Shown piece after piece: positions 1 through 8,869 of a DNA stretch of 64,000 nucleotides. The stretch is taken from contig NZ_JAFBCP010000001.1 of the NCBI RefSeq assembly GCF_016907735.1, positions 1,860,001 through 1,924,000 of the forward strand, written 5' to 3'. Numbering within the stretch: position 1 is the first letter of the stretch; every line of letters starts with the position of its first letter. Origin of the DNA: Brevibacterium paucivorans. GTDB lineage: Bacteria; Actinomycetota; Actinomycetes; Actinomycetales; Brevibacteriaceae. Both the position numbers and the translations under genes were made by a program. A model generated the notes under the pieces. The model was not told where the DNA came from, ran no database searches, and saw only the letters and a list, made by a program, of their open reading frames with translations.

Positions 1-1916
1 TCTTCAACATGCCGTGGTTGGAAAAGAACCTGGCACTCGGACAAAACATCGCAGTTTCCGGAAAGGTCGTTGACACCCAGTACGGGCGACAAATCAACCA
101 ACCCAGAATCCTGGACAGCAACCTTGAGTTAGACGACGGAGAATGGGGCAGGGGTTCGGTGAGCATGCACCAGGAAATGCAGATGACCAAACCCATGCCC
201 ATCTACTCCGTCAAAGGAAAAACCAAGCTGTCTACGGTTACCCGTGTGATCCACCGAATGCTCGACCGCTTGCCCTTAGAAGCGTTTGCAGACACCATGC
301 CTCAGCGCGTGCGGAGTGAGATGGGCCTGTACTCGTACAAAGAAGCATTGGAAGGTATCCACCGGCCACGCGACAAAGCCCAACTGCAGCAGGCCCGCGA
401 ATGGTTCGCATTTGAAGAAGCATTCGCGCTCCAAACCTACATGCTCAGCAACAAGCAGGTTCACGAAAAGGAAGCTGCCCCCGTGCTAGCCGGGGCAGCC
501 ATGGGCAAACTCGACCAGTTCGACCAACACCAGACTTTTGAACTCACACGGTCTCAAAAACAAGCGGGTACAGAAATCTCCCGTGACCTGGTGCGCTCAA
601 CCCCCATGAACCGGCTTTTACACGGTGACGTGGGTTCCGGAAAAACACTCGTGGCCCTGCGAGCCATGTTGCAGGCGGTGGACTCTGGGTACCAAGCCGC
701 TCTTTTAGCTCCCACTGAAATTCTGGCCACTCAACACGTGGGAAGTCTGCGCTCGCTCTTAGGTGAGCTCGCCTCGGACGGATTTACCGACGGAGTGCGA
801 ATCGAACTTCTCACCGGCTCCATGTCCGGGCGCGAACGCAAACGCGTGGCCACGGAACTCGCCGCTGGAATCGTGGATATTGTCGTGGGGACACACACGC
901 TCCTGTCCGACACCACCATCTTCGACAAACTGGGGATCGTTGTCATCGATGAGCAGCACCGGTTCGGTGTCGAACAGCGCGAACAGTTGCGCGAAAAAGG
1001 CGGCGGGAAGGTTCCGCACACCCTGGTCATGACCGCAACCCCCATTCCGCGCACCGTGGCGTTGACGGTGTATTCGGACCTGGATGTAAGTACTCTGCGG
1101 GAACTTCCCGGGGGTCCCAAACAAGTGAGCACCCACGTAGTACCGATGTACGAAAAGCCCCGATGGTTTAACCGCGTGTGGGAAGTGGTGTCTGAACAGG
1201 TGCAGAACGGGCACCAAGCGTTCGTGGTCACCAGCCGGATCGACTCAGAAGAAGACCCAGATGCTACGAACGATGGCACGCAAGGCGGGGATGCCGGGGA
1301 AACTGGGGGCCCGGATCCAGAACGGCCCCGGCTCTTAGGGGTAGAAGAGCTTGCAGAAAAACTGCGGTCCCACCCGGAGTTAAAAGACGTGCGCATCGAG
1401 ACCTTGCACGGAAAATCGGAGCAAGACGTGAAAGAGACCGCCATGCAGCGGTTCAAGGATCACGAGTTCGACGTGTTGGTGGCAACCACGGTGATCGAAG
1501 TGGGGGTGGACGTCCACAACGCCCGCGTCATGGTGGTGTTCGACGCTGACAGGTTCGGGGTGGCGCAACTCCACCAGCTCCGCGGGCGTGTGGGACGTGA
1601 CGGCAAACCAGCCATGTGCTTTTTCGTCACCCAGAACCGCGAGGACTCCGAATCGAGAGAACGCCTCGAATACGTTGCCTCGACAACGGACGGATTCGCG
1701 TTGGCCGAATACGACCTCAAAACCCGTAAAGAGGGTGACGTTCTGGGAACGAGCCAGTGGGGTGCGGCACGCTTACGTTTTGTGTCCATTAAAGACGAAA
1801 ACCTCATCATGACTGCCCGAAACGCAGCCCAGGACGCTCTTGCGGACGACCCGAAACTCGCCCAAAGGCCAGCCCTCGCGCTGTACCTCACCGACATTAT
1901 GCAGATTGAGGCATAA
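1..1916 (+). CDS. recG: ATP-dependent DNA helicase RecG (5' end outside window)
   Basis: RecG is a superfamily 2 helicase that remodels stalled forks and branched recombination intermediates. The frame is open from base 3 with no start, so the gene begins upstream; about 637 residues are present against roughly 700-750 in the family. Visible elements are part of the wedge OB-fold, Walker A GDVGSGKT (bases about 624-647), the DEQHRFG box II near 949, TATPIPRT near 1030 and LRGRVGRDG near 1580. An acidic, glycine-rich linker lies between helicase lobes near 1250-1340. Its stop TAA directly abuts the rsmD ATG, suggesting cotranscription. The identification is firm. Confidence 0.97.
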   Translation, partial: FNMPWLEKNLALGQNIAVSGKVVDTQYGRQINQPRILDSNLELDDGEWGRGSVSMHQEMQMTKPMPIYSVKGKTKLSTVTRVIHRMLDRLPLEAFADTMPQRVRSEMGLYSYKEALEGIHRPRDKAQLQQAREWFAFEEAFALQTYMLSNKQVHEKEAAPVLAGAAMGKLDQFDQHQTFELTRSQKQAGTEISRDLVRSTPMNRLLHGDVGSGKTLVALRAMLQAVDSGYQAALLAPTEILATQHVGSLRSLLGELASDGFTDGVRIELLTGSMSGRERKRVATELAAGIVDIVVGTHTLLSDTTIFDKLGIVVIDEQHRFGVEQREQLREKGGGKVPHTLVMTATPIPRTVALTVYSDLDVSTLRELPGGPKQVSTHVVPMYEKPRWFNRVWEVVSEQVQNGHQAFVVTSRIDSEEDPDATNDGTQGGDAGETGGPDPERPRLLGVEELAEKLRSHPELKDVRIETLHGKSEQDVKETAMQRFKDHEFDVLVATTVIEVGVDVHNARVMVVFDADRFGVAQLHQLRGRVGRDGKPAMCFFVTQNREDSESRERLEYVASTTDGFALAEYDLKTRKEGDVLGTSQWGAARLRFVSIKDENLIMTARNAAQDALADDPKLAQRPALALYLTDIMQIEA

Positions 1917-2462
1917 ATGCGCGTCATCGCTGGAAAATACAAGAGCCACGCACTCACCGCGCCACAGGGCGCGGACACTCGACCCACCTCGGACCGGGTA
2001 CGCGAATCCCTATTCGCAACCCTGGACATGCTGGGGATGATTGACGGTGCGCGGGTCTTGGATTTGTTTGCCGGGTCCGGTGCGCTGGGAATTGAAGCGC
2101 TTTCCCGAGGTGCCAGCGACGTTGTGTTCGTTGAAAAGGCTCACCGCGCTGTCGCCACCGTGAAGAAAAACTTGGCAGCGGTAGGGGAGAGGCGCCTAGT
2201 TGTGCAGGGGGATGCGACCGCGCCCGCGGTGACAGGGGAGTTTGACCTGGTCCTGGCCGACCCGCCATACCCCCTGGACGAAACCAGCATCACGCGAATG
2301 CTCACACGGGCAGAAGCGTTGCTCAAGGACGACTCGTCACTCATCGTGGTGGAACGTTCCGCGCGGTCACCGCAACCGGAAGCGCCGGAGACTCTAAGCC
2401 TGTTTAAGTCAAAAACTTATGGGGAAACTGCCATCTGGATGTACGAGCGGGCTAGGATTTAG
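1917..2462 (+). CDS. rsmD: 16S rRNA (guanine(966)-N2)-methyltransferase RsmD
   Basis: It methylates G966 of 16S rRNA using S-adenosylmethionine. The 181-residue protein has the family N-terminus MRVIAGKYKS, the TSDRVRESLF motif, a SAM-binding loop DLFAGSGALGIEALSRGA and the catalytic NPPY-type motif as DPPY near residue 119. The ATG immediately follows the recG stop and coaD begins 4 bases after its stop, so recG-rsmD-coaD look like one transcript. The rsmD-coaD pairing is common in bacteria. Confidence 0.96.
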   Translation: MRVIAGKYKSHALTAPQGADTRPTSDRVRESLFATLDMLGMIDGARVLDLFAGSGALGIEALSRGASDVVFVEKAHRAVATVKKNLAAVGERRLVVQGDATAPAVTGEFDLVLADPPYPLDETSITRMLTRAEALLKDDSSLIVVERSARSPQPEAPETLSLFKSKTYGETAIWMYERARI

Positions 2463-2465
2463 GGC

Positions 2466-2960
2466 ATGAAGGTAGTGTGCCCTGGATCATATGACCCTGT
2501 TACTCGCGGACACATCGACATTGTGGCGCGGGCGGCCCGCCTGTTCGACCAGGTCGTGATCGCCGTCGTTCACAACCCCAACAAAAACGGGACGTTCAGC
2601 GTGAGCGAAAGGCTCGAACTCGTCAAGGCCGGGTTACAGGAAGACCCGCGAACCACCTCGGCCGGCAACATTGAATTTGACGACGTCCCCGGCGGGCTCC
2701 TTGTGGACTATTGCGAATCCATTGGGGCAGTGGGCGTGGTGAAAGGGATCCGTTCCGGTACGGACTACGCGTACGAACTTCCCATGGCGCACATGAACCG
2801 GCATTTGAAAAACATCGAAACCATTTTCATTCCCGGCGACCCTCTGTACGAACATATTTCCAGTTCACTCGTGCGCGAGGTTCACTCGCTGGGTGGTGAC
2901 GTTGAAGGCTTGGTTCCTGCCGCTGTGCTTGAAGCGCTTAACGAACGGGCGAAGAAATAA
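2466..2960 (+). CDS. coaD: Phosphopantetheine adenylyltransferase CoaD
   Basis: It catalyses the fourth step of coenzyme A synthesis, transferring AMP from ATP to 4'-phosphopantetheine to give dephospho-CoA. The 164-residue length is typical. The nucleotidyltransferase motif appears as GSYDPVTRGHIDI near residue 7, and the second signature ISSSLVRE is near residue 127. The start is 4 bases after the rsmD stop. About 160 bp without a gene follow before the DUF177 gene. Confidence 0.97.
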   Translation: MKVVCPGSYDPVTRGHIDIVARAARLFDQVVIAVVHNPNKNGTFSVSERLELVKAGLQEDPRTTSAGNIEFDDVPGGLLVDYCESIGAVGVVKGIRSGTDYAYELPMAHMNRHLKNIETIFIPGDPLYEHISSSLVREVHSLGGDVEGLVPAAVLEALNERAKK

Positions 2961-3121
2961 GCAGGTATGCGGGTGAACACGTAAGCGGATAAGCGGAACT
3001 ATCGTGGGGAGTCCGCGGGGTCGGGGTGCGAGTTGAACATCGAGTTGAATATGCAGGTGCGCGTTCGGTAAACTGGTCAATCGCGTGTCAGTCGGGACCG
3101 CTTCCGTCAGGAGGGTGAGGC

Positions 3122-3631
3122 GTGAAAGAGCTTGTATTAGATCTTCGCTCGCTTGGGCTCTTCAAGAAACCTGGTGAGTGGATCAAGCACACCATGACGG
3201 TAGGCGCCCCGGAAGACCTGCGGAACGAAATGATCGGAGTCCCCACGGGTGACCCCCTGGACATTGAGTTGCAACTCGAAAGTGTCGACGAAGGCATTTA
3301 TGTCACCGGCACCGTGAGCGCAACGGCCAAAGGACAGGACGCTCGGACGCTCGAAGACATGACGTTGCCACTGAACGTGGATATAACCGAACTCTTCGTG
3401 TACGACCGGCCCCAAGAGGACGAAGACTCGTACGAGATTGAGAACGGAATGCTCGATCTTGAACCGGCAGTCCGCGATGCTCTGGTGATGAGCTTGCCCT
3501 TCAGGCCACTGAAGTCTGGAGAAGAGGGTGAGTTTCACTACACCGTGGGTGACGTGGAGGAACCGGTTGATGATACCGATCCGCGATGGTCTACACTAAA
3601 GAGTTTGTTGACTGAAGAGAAAGAGAGCTAG
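3122..3631 (+). CDS. DUF177 (YceD-like) protein
   Basis: This is a 169-residue member of the YceD/DUF177 family, which usually lies immediately upstream of rpmF and has been linked to 23S rRNA accumulation in other organisms. The GTG start is preceded by a strong Shine-Dalgarno sequence, GGAGGGTGAGG. The C-terminal half is rich in Asp and Glu. Only 2 bases separate it from rpmF, so translation is probably coupled. Family and context are clear; the molecular role in this organism is inferred. Confidence 0.9.
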   Translation: MKELVLDLRSLGLFKKPGEWIKHTMTVGAPEDLRNEMIGVPTGDPLDIELQLESVDEGIYVTGTVSATAKGQDARTLEDMTLPLNVDITELFVYDRPQEDEDSYEIENGMLDLEPAVRDALVMSLPFRPLKSGEEGEFHYTVGDVEEPVDDTDPRWSTLKSLLTEEKES

Positions 3632-3633
3632 AC

Positions 3634-3837
3634 GTGGCTGTTCCAAAGCGAAAGATGTCGCGCAGCAACACCCGCCACCGTCGTTCGCAGTGGAAGGCAA
3701 AGGCACCTGCCCTTGTTAAGACTGTGGAGAACGGTCGCGTTGTGTACTCGCGCCCACACCAGGCCCGCGTAGTTGAAGACTCCGCAGGTACCCCGCTGTT
3801 CCTTGAGTACAAGGGACGCAAGGTAGCTGACGCCTGA
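3634..3837 (+). CDS. rpmF: 50S ribosomal protein L32
   Basis: This 67-residue basic protein starts [18 protein letters not shown], the L32 signature. The start is GTG. It contains no cysteine, so it is the zinc-independent form lacking the Cys4 ribbon. It sits between the DUF177 gene and rnc in the standard actinobacterial order. Confidence 0.97.
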   Translation: MAVPKRKMSRSNTRHRRSQWKAKAPALVKTVENGRVVYSRPHQARVVEDSAGTPLFLEYKGRKVADA

Positions 3838-3847
3838 GCGACTACCT

Positions 3848-4540
3848 ATGAGCGAACTTAACAAGCGTCTCGGGGTCAACATTGACCCCGAGACGCTTCG
3901 TCTTTCTCTGACCCACCGTTCATACGCGTTTGAAAACGGTGGCATCCCCACCAACGAACGGCTGGAATTCTTAGGGGATGCAGTTCTGCAGCTCAAGACC
4001 ACTAAATGGTTGTTTGACCACAACACGGATGCGTCTGAAGGCCGGCTGGCGAAGATGCGTTCCGCGGTGGTGAACTCACGTGCCTTGGCTGGGGTTGCTC
4101 GCACGTATGGAATCGGTGAGTTCCTGCTATTGGGCAACGGCGAAGAACGTACTGGTGGCCGTGACAAGGATTCGATCCTGGCCGACACCGTTGAGGCCAT
4201 CATTGGTGCCTGCTATGTGTCCCAGGGTCCTGACGCTGCGAATGCTTTAGTTGAGCGCCTGGTTGGGCCGCTTCTTGAGGACGCCGTGAACCTGGGCGCG
4301 GGCATGGATTACAAGACTACGTTGCAGGAAGCTGCAGCGGACCTGAGTCTGGGTGCTGTGCATTACGACGTCACGGGCGAAGGCCCCGATCACGCGCGAG
4401 TGTTTACCGCCGTGGCGTACTTGGGCGAAACGCGATGGGCAACGGGTGAAGGCACGTCGAAGAAGAATGCTGAACTTGTAGCTGCGGAAATCGCGGTGAA
4501 AAAGATTCTTGAAAAGTACCCTGGGTGGCACCGGAATTAG
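3848..4540 (+). CDS. rnc: Ribonuclease III
   Basis: RNase III cleaves double-stranded RNA during rRNA maturation and mRNA turnover. The 230-residue protein has the catalytic signature NERLEFLGDAVLQL (about residues 37-50), a second acidic site DTVEAIIGA near residue 113, and a C-terminal double-stranded RNA-binding domain ending KKNAELVAAEIAVKKIL. It is 10 bases downstream of rpmF and 30 bases upstream of mutM, an operon arrangement common in Actinobacteria. Confidence 0.97.
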   Translation: MSELNKRLGVNIDPETLRLSLTHRSYAFENGGIPTNERLEFLGDAVLQLKTTKWLFDHNTDASEGRLAKMRSAVVNSRALAGVARTYGIGEFLLLGNGEERTGGRDKDSILADTVEAIIGACYVSQGPDAANALVERLVGPLLEDAVNLGAGMDYKTTLQEAAADLSLGAVHYDVTGEGPDHARVFTAVAYLGETRWATGEGTSKKNAELVAAEIAVKKILEKYPGWHRN

Positions 4541-4570
4541 TGGCTGGGCACGCAAAGGAGCGGGGCCTGA

Positions 4571-5512
4571 ATGCCTGAACTTCCTGAAGTAGAGTCCGTG
4601 CGCCGAGGTCTTGCTACCTGGCTCACAGGCTCCACCATCACCCGTGCCCGGGTGCTCGATGCGCGGATACTGGGGACCACCTCGGCGAGGAATGTGCCTG
4701 CAGAGCGGGTGGTGAGTTTTGAACGGGCACTTGCGGGTGTGCGCGTTGTTTCAGTTGAGCGGCGCGGAAAGTACATGTGGATGCCGCTGGTTAGTGGCGG
4801 GCTGGCTGGTGACGGTGAGGCCGCCGAGGTGGGTGAACGGGCGCTTGCTATGCACCTGGGGATGAGCGGGCAGGCCAGGATTCACGAGGCAGATAACCCG
4901 TTGCACCCGCACACGCGGGCGGTGTTCGACGTGGCTGGGCCTGCAGGGGTGGCACAGTTGCGGTTCGTGGATCAGCGTATTTTTGGTCACCTGGGTGTTG
5001 AGCGTTTGGTGCCTGGTGTTGCTGGTGCGGCCGGTGAGCGTCGTTTGGTGGCGGAGTCGGCGCGTGGGGCAGGTCTGGATCCGTTTGAGGATGGGTTTTC
5101 GGTGCCGGTGGTGGCTCGGGCTATTGCGCGCAAAAATGTGGCGATAAAGTCGGCTCTGCTGGACCAGCGTGTGGTCAGTGGTGTGGGCAATATTTATGCT
5201 GATGAGGCGTTGTTTGAAGCGGGCGTGCACCCGGCAACGCGGGCTTCGCGGTTGCGGATTTCGCGGATTGAGCGGGTGCTGGAGGCGGCCAGTGACGTGA
5301 TGGCGCGTGCCTTGGAGGTGGGTGGCACCAGTTTTGATGCGCTGTACGTCAACGTCAACGGCGAGTCTGGGTATTTTGAACGGTCGCTACAGGTGTATGG
5401 CCGGGAAGGTCAGCCGTGTGTGCGCTGTTCGACGCCCATTACGCGGGTTGTGCTGGGCGGGCGGTCGACTCACGTGTGTGTGAAGTGTCAGAAACCGCAG
5501 CGCTTGCGTTAG
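4571..5512 (+). CDS. mutM: Formamidopyrimidine-DNA glycosylase (Fpg/MutM)
   Basis: It excises 8-oxoguanine and formamidopyrimidines and nicks the abasic site. After removal of Met the catalytic Pro begins the PELPEVE N-terminus. The helix-two-turn-helix region is recognisable (SALLDQRVVSGVGNIYADE). The C-terminal zinc finger has four cysteines: CVRCSTPI, then CVKCQ. At 313 residues it is slightly longer than usual, with an extra loop near residues 75-90. Its 3' end overlaps the convergent histidine kinase gene by 74 bases. Confidence 0.96.
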   Translation: MPELPEVESVRRGLATWLTGSTITRARVLDARILGTTSARNVPAERVVSFERALAGVRVVSVERRGKYMWMPLVSGGLAGDGEAAEVGERALAMHLGMSGQARIHEADNPLHPHTRAVFDVAGPAGVAQLRFVDQRIFGHLGVERLVPGVAGAAGERRLVAESARGAGLDPFEDGFSVPVVARAIARKNVAIKSALLDQRVVSGVGNIYADEALFEAGVHPATRASRLRISRIERVLEAASDVMARALEVGGTSFDALYVNVNGESGYFERSLQVYGREGQPCVRCSTPITRVVLGGRSTHVCVKCQKPQRLR

Positions 5513-6671
5513 ATGTCGTGGGGTTCTGCCCAGGTGTGTTGAGCGGCACGGTGGCTGTGACGGTGAACGACTCTGGTGTTGTGTGAAAGTCGGCGGTGCC
5601 GTTGAGCATAGTCACGCGACGCTCAACGGAGAACGCCGTGGTGGTAGGTGGCGTGTATTTTTCTGGCCGAGGTGTTAGCTGGCGGGGCGTGTTCTGTGCC
5701 GTGATCAGGAGGCCCCGGCCGTCGCATGTGACGTCGAGTGTTGCCGATTGGTCGTTGATGTCGCCGTGTTTGAGGATGTTGGTGGCGAGTTCTGTCAGTA
5801 GCAGCCCTACACCCGCTGTGCGCTGCGGTGGGCAAGGCTGGTCGGTGACTGCGCAGTTGATGCGAATGGGACGTTGAGCTGCTGAGAACGCTTCACGGAT
5901 GTCGTCGCACACGGTTTCGACAGCGTGACTGAGGGCGACTGTGTTCGTGGTGGTGGAGTGGAGTCCTGCTAACAAGGAGCGCAGGTTTTGTTGGTTAGTT
6001 CTGTTGGCTAACAGGATTTCTGTGATGTCTTGGTTGAGTTCGCTTCCTGGTTCCGTTTTGCTCAGAGCGTTTCTGAGCATGAAGTTTTCTTTTGTGAGCC
6101 CGTGTGAAACGGTGTCGTGTGCGTCAAGCGCGAATTGGTTGCGTAGGTCGGCTTCTCGACGTTCGGATTCCGCGGCTTGGGTGGCTGCCTCTGCAATGAG
6201 CCGGGTGATTCGTTGTTCTGTGGTTCCTGCAGCCCAGCCAAGGGTGCTTGCTAATACGAAACTGCCTATTGAGATTGCGCAGTGGAAGAGCGAATAGTAC
6301 TCAGACCCAATGAGCAGGTACGCGTTGAGAGCGATAAGGGACGCGAAAGGCAGGGATGTTAGTTTCCAGCGTTTGTAGGTAAGCAGGACGGCACTGGCAA
6401 CTGACAGTGCTAGGTCGTTGATAACTGCGTTAGCGGTGAGTCCGACTGTCAGTGTGATTGAAACTGCGGTGATGATGAGTGCAATCGTGCGGGGAAAGTA
6501 TGGGAGCGCAATGATGAGCAGGCCAAAAGCGATATCGAGCTGAGCGTTGAGGTCTGTGAGAAGCTCGAAGGAAGACGGTGCTCCAATGAAGAGTCCCACG
6601 ATTAGAGTCGCCAGACGTATGTAGGGGTCGATGACCCTGGGGCCACACAAAGCGCGGATCATGGCACTCAT
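5439..6671 (-). CDS. Membrane sensor histidine kinase, NarL/DesK (HisKA_3) type
   Basis: This 410-residue kinase has about five N-terminal membrane segments (residues 15-150), then a HisKA_3 dimerisation helix with phosphoacceptor His185 (LDAHDTVSHGLT) and a HATPase domain with an N-box near Asn298 (LLLTELATNILKH). ATG at 6671 follows GGGGAGATTAC, a reasonable ribosome site. The likely partner is the LuxR-type response regulator at 10054. That gene is not adjacent: three envelope genes, transcribed divergently from the kinase, lie between. The stimulus is unknown. The 3' end overlaps mutM antisense. Confidence 0.9.
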   Translation of the reverse strand: MSAMIRALCGPRVIDPYIRLATLIVGLFIGAPSSFELLTDLNAQLDIAFGLLIIALPYFPRTIALIITAVSITLTVGLTANAVINDLALSVASAVLLTYKRWKLTSLPFASLIALNAYLLIGSEYYSLFHCAISIGSFVLASTLGWAAGTTEQRITRLIAEAATQAAESERREADLRNQFALDAHDTVSHGLTKENFMLRNALSKTEPGSELNQDITEILLANRTNQQNLRSLLAGLHSTTTNTVALSHAVETVCDDIREAFSAAQRPIRINCAVTDQPCPPQRTAGVGLLLTELATNILKHGDINDQSATLDVTCDGRGLLITAQNTPRQLTPRPEKYTPPTTTAFSVERRVTMLNGTADFHTTPESFTVTATVPLNTPGQNPTTSNASAAVSDTSHTRESTARPAQPA

Positions 6672-6795
6672 GTAATCTCCCCGGAAGTGATCAAGAATAT
6701 ACGTTAAATGACGGATGTGAGAGCCACTTCGTGATCAGTACTTTCAAAGTGTGACCTGTTCAGAGGTTACATAGGTACTTCACTTTGGAGCTCTC

Positions 6796-7557
6796 ATGAA
6801 GAAAACACCTTTCCTCGTGTCCACCAGCATAGTCGCGTTGCTTGTTGCCAGTGTTCTTAGTGGACCAGCTAATGCAACGACAAAAGATTCGTCGATGAGT
6901 ACAGAAGAAGCAGTTGAACGTCTTGTTGAACTGAATCCAGGAACCACGGAAGAAGAAATGAGTGCCGGGCTTCGCGAATATGCGGAAGAAAACGGTCAAA
7001 GCTATGAGCAAGTCGTTGATGACGCGCTCCAGGCTGCTGAAGAAGAGGAAGCTCAGTGGCAGAAAGATAAAGCAGAGTACGAGTTCGATAGAGAAACCCG
7101 TGCTGCGAAAGCAGTTGGCAAGCTACCCAGAGTGCGGGTTGGTGGCGATATTTTCTATAACCCTGCTTCCACAGTTGGAATTAAACATGGACACGTTGGA
7201 GTATATTCCTCACAAACTCGAATAGTAGAAGCTCCTGGTATTGGACTGGTGAGTCGAGAAAGAGGTGTTGGCCAAGTTAGTGTCTACAAAACGAGCCAGC
7301 TGATGTATGTAAAAATCAGTGAATCGAAGCGAAAAGCAGCTGGTAGGTACGCAAAGAATAAGCTACTGAACAAGCCATACAACATTTACTTCGCAACGAA
7401 TAAAAAGCCGTATGGCAAGAAGATGAACTGCTCGCAACTTGTCTGGGCGGCTTATAAGAACAGTGCGAAGGTAGATCTTGATGGTAACGGCGGTCCCGGT
7501 GTCTATCCTAAAGACATAGTTAAATCTAGTAAGACCAAGACTTGGAGAACTTACTGA
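6796..7557 (+). CDS. Secreted YiiX-type (permuted NlpC/P60-like) cysteine hydrolase
   Basis: A signal peptide covers residues 1-27, with a probable cut after GPANA. A charged helical linker (about 30-105) follows. The C-terminal domain resembles the YiiX/Orthopox G6R permuted papain-like family: GDIFY, a histidine motif HGHVGVY (131-137), VEAPG, and candidate nucleophile Cys212 in NCSQLVWAAY, then DLDGNGGPGVYPKDI. Such proteins hydrolyse amide bonds; the substrate is unknown. An SD (GGAG) lies 5 bases before the ATG. The gene is visibly AT-richer than its neighbours, hinting at acquisition. Confidence 0.8.
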   Translation: MKKTPFLVSTSIVALLVASVLSGPANATTKDSSMSTEEAVERLVELNPGTTEEEMSAGLREYAEENGQSYEQVVDDALQAAEEEEAQWQKDKAEYEFDRETRAAKAVGKLPRVRVGGDIFYNPASTVGIKHGHVGVYSSQTRIVEAPGIGLVSRERGVGQVSVYKTSQLMYVKISESKRKAAGRYAKNKLLNKPYNIYFATNKKPYGKKMNCSQLVWAAYKNSAKVDLDGNGGPGVYPKDIVKSSKTKTWRTY

Positions 7558-7569
7558 CCTCTGAACCGG

Positions 7570-7600
7570 CTGTGGCGTCATGACTATTCTGGCGCCACAG
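7570..7600 (+). terminator. Stem-loop between hydrolase and lipoprotein genes
   Basis: Arms CTGTGGCG and CGCCACAG pair perfectly around a 15-base loop, 13 bases after the hydrolase stop. The T-run after it is poor (TTCTCACTTATA), so it may be a weak terminator, an attenuator or an mRNA-stabilising element. Confidence 0.45.
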
Positions 7601-7631
7601 TTCTCACTTATATAGAAAGATAGTAAGCACT

Positions 7632-8852
7632 ATGAAAAGGTCAATCGCCTCCGTGTGTGTTGTGGGGTTTGTTGCTGCATGTTTGTCGGGGTGTTCGTGG
7701 TTTGACCGTTCGGGGGTGGTGGTCAGTGAGGACGAATTCCGCATCACAGAAGATACTTTTTTTGCTACGCAGCTGAGTCCTATTGCACGGGAAATGGACA
7801 CGGCGCCTGGCATCAACACGAGTTATTTGGTCACGTTTGATCGGGATGGCTCTGCTCAAGCGTTGAAGATCGAACCGATGGAGATAGCGGTTCCTGTGTG
7901 GCAGGGAGACACTCTTGTCGCGGTGGATCGGAAGTTTGACTATTTCGTGTCGGACCGGGTGGTCAAGGTTGATCATCCGAAGACGGAAGTGACAACGTTT
8001 TTGTATCCGAGTACAACTTCTAATGAAGTTTTTGCGCTGATGAATAATGGGTGGCGCGAAGATGGGTCGTCGTATCACGCGTCTACGGAAACCATCACTC
8101 CGCAGGGGTATTCCACTACGGATCTTGATGGAATTTTTCTGACTGGTTCGGAGTGTGATGGGGTTCTTTACGCTCTTGGCGATGCGACCGGAGAAACAGC
8201 GAAGCACGCTCCACCGGAACTACGTGATAACGCGACAGCTCTTGTGCAGGCCAGTGGCACTTCTGATGGGAAACAGCGGATTGTCGAAATGTCCCAAACG
8301 CACGAGGCTGAGACTTCCAGTCAGCCGTTGCCGTGTGTGAACGGCAGAGTTGTTCAATTATTGGACACTGAAATTGTGCAGAAGTCCAAGTCGGGTGAGC
8401 CTAGGTACACGTATAAGGCTTTTGTGCGTGTTCGGGATACCAAGACAGGTAAACATAAAGATGTTCCCATGAAGAATTCAGGCGGTTCGCCGTTTGTTTA
8501 TGAAGATCTTCAGTTTCTTGCGAGCCCCTATTATGAGCTTGGTTCTCGTGATGGTTCATCAATTCGATGGCTTGCAGTGAATGGTTCGTTTTGGCAGACG
8601 AATATTGATACGGGAGTGACCGAGAAGTTGTTCCAGATTCAGGAGTCGGAACAGTTTTTTGCGGTTGGTAACGCTGCTTTCTCGCCTGAGGGTATTCACT
8701 ATTTGTATGAGGGTGATGACGGCACGGTGATTAAGTCGTTTAGTAAAAAGGATGGGTCGTTAATTCGGACGTTGGAGGTTCCTGGGTTTGATGCGATCAC
8801 GGCGCGTACACGGCAACACTGGACCTTAGCGGTTTCACCGAATGTCCCGTAA
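7632..8852 (+). CDS. Lipoprotein, first of a near-duplicate pair
   Basis: The 406-residue protein has a lipoprotein signal peptide with lipobox LSGC, giving Cys21 as lipidation site. No catalytic motif is recognised; repeated beta-strand-like stretches (VKVDHPKTEV, GSFWQTNIDTG) suggest a propeller-like extracytoplasmic fold, which is inference. It is paralogous to the next gene, almost identical at both ends. It lies in the operon-like row leading to the response regulator, so it may act as an external sensor or accessory of the two-component system. Confidence 0.85.
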   Translation: MKRSIASVCVVGFVAACLSGCSWFDRSGVVVSEDEFRITEDTFFATQLSPIAREMDTAPGINTSYLVTFDRDGSAQALKIEPMEIAVPVWQGDTLVAVDRKFDYFVSDRVVKVDHPKTEVTTFLYPSTTSNEVFALMNNGWREDGSSYHASTETITPQGYSTTDLDGIFLTGSECDGVLYALGDATGETAKHAPPELRDNATALVQASGTSDGKQRIVEMSQTHEAETSSQPLPCVNGRVVQLLDTEIVQKSKSGEPRYTYKAFVRVRDTKTGKHKDVPMKNSGGSPFVYEDLQFLASPYYELGSRDGSSIRWLAVNGSFWQTNIDTGVTEKLFQIQESEQFFAVGNAAFSPEGIHYLYEGDDGTVIKSFSKKDGSLIRTLEVPGFDAITARTRQHWTLAVSPNVP

Positions 8853-8869
8853 GGGTGGAGTCTTGTGTG

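Noticed and set aside
731-1456. Minus-strand frame of 241 codons inside recG
   Set aside because: Ser/Arg/Pro-rich antisense shadow of recG with no start signal.
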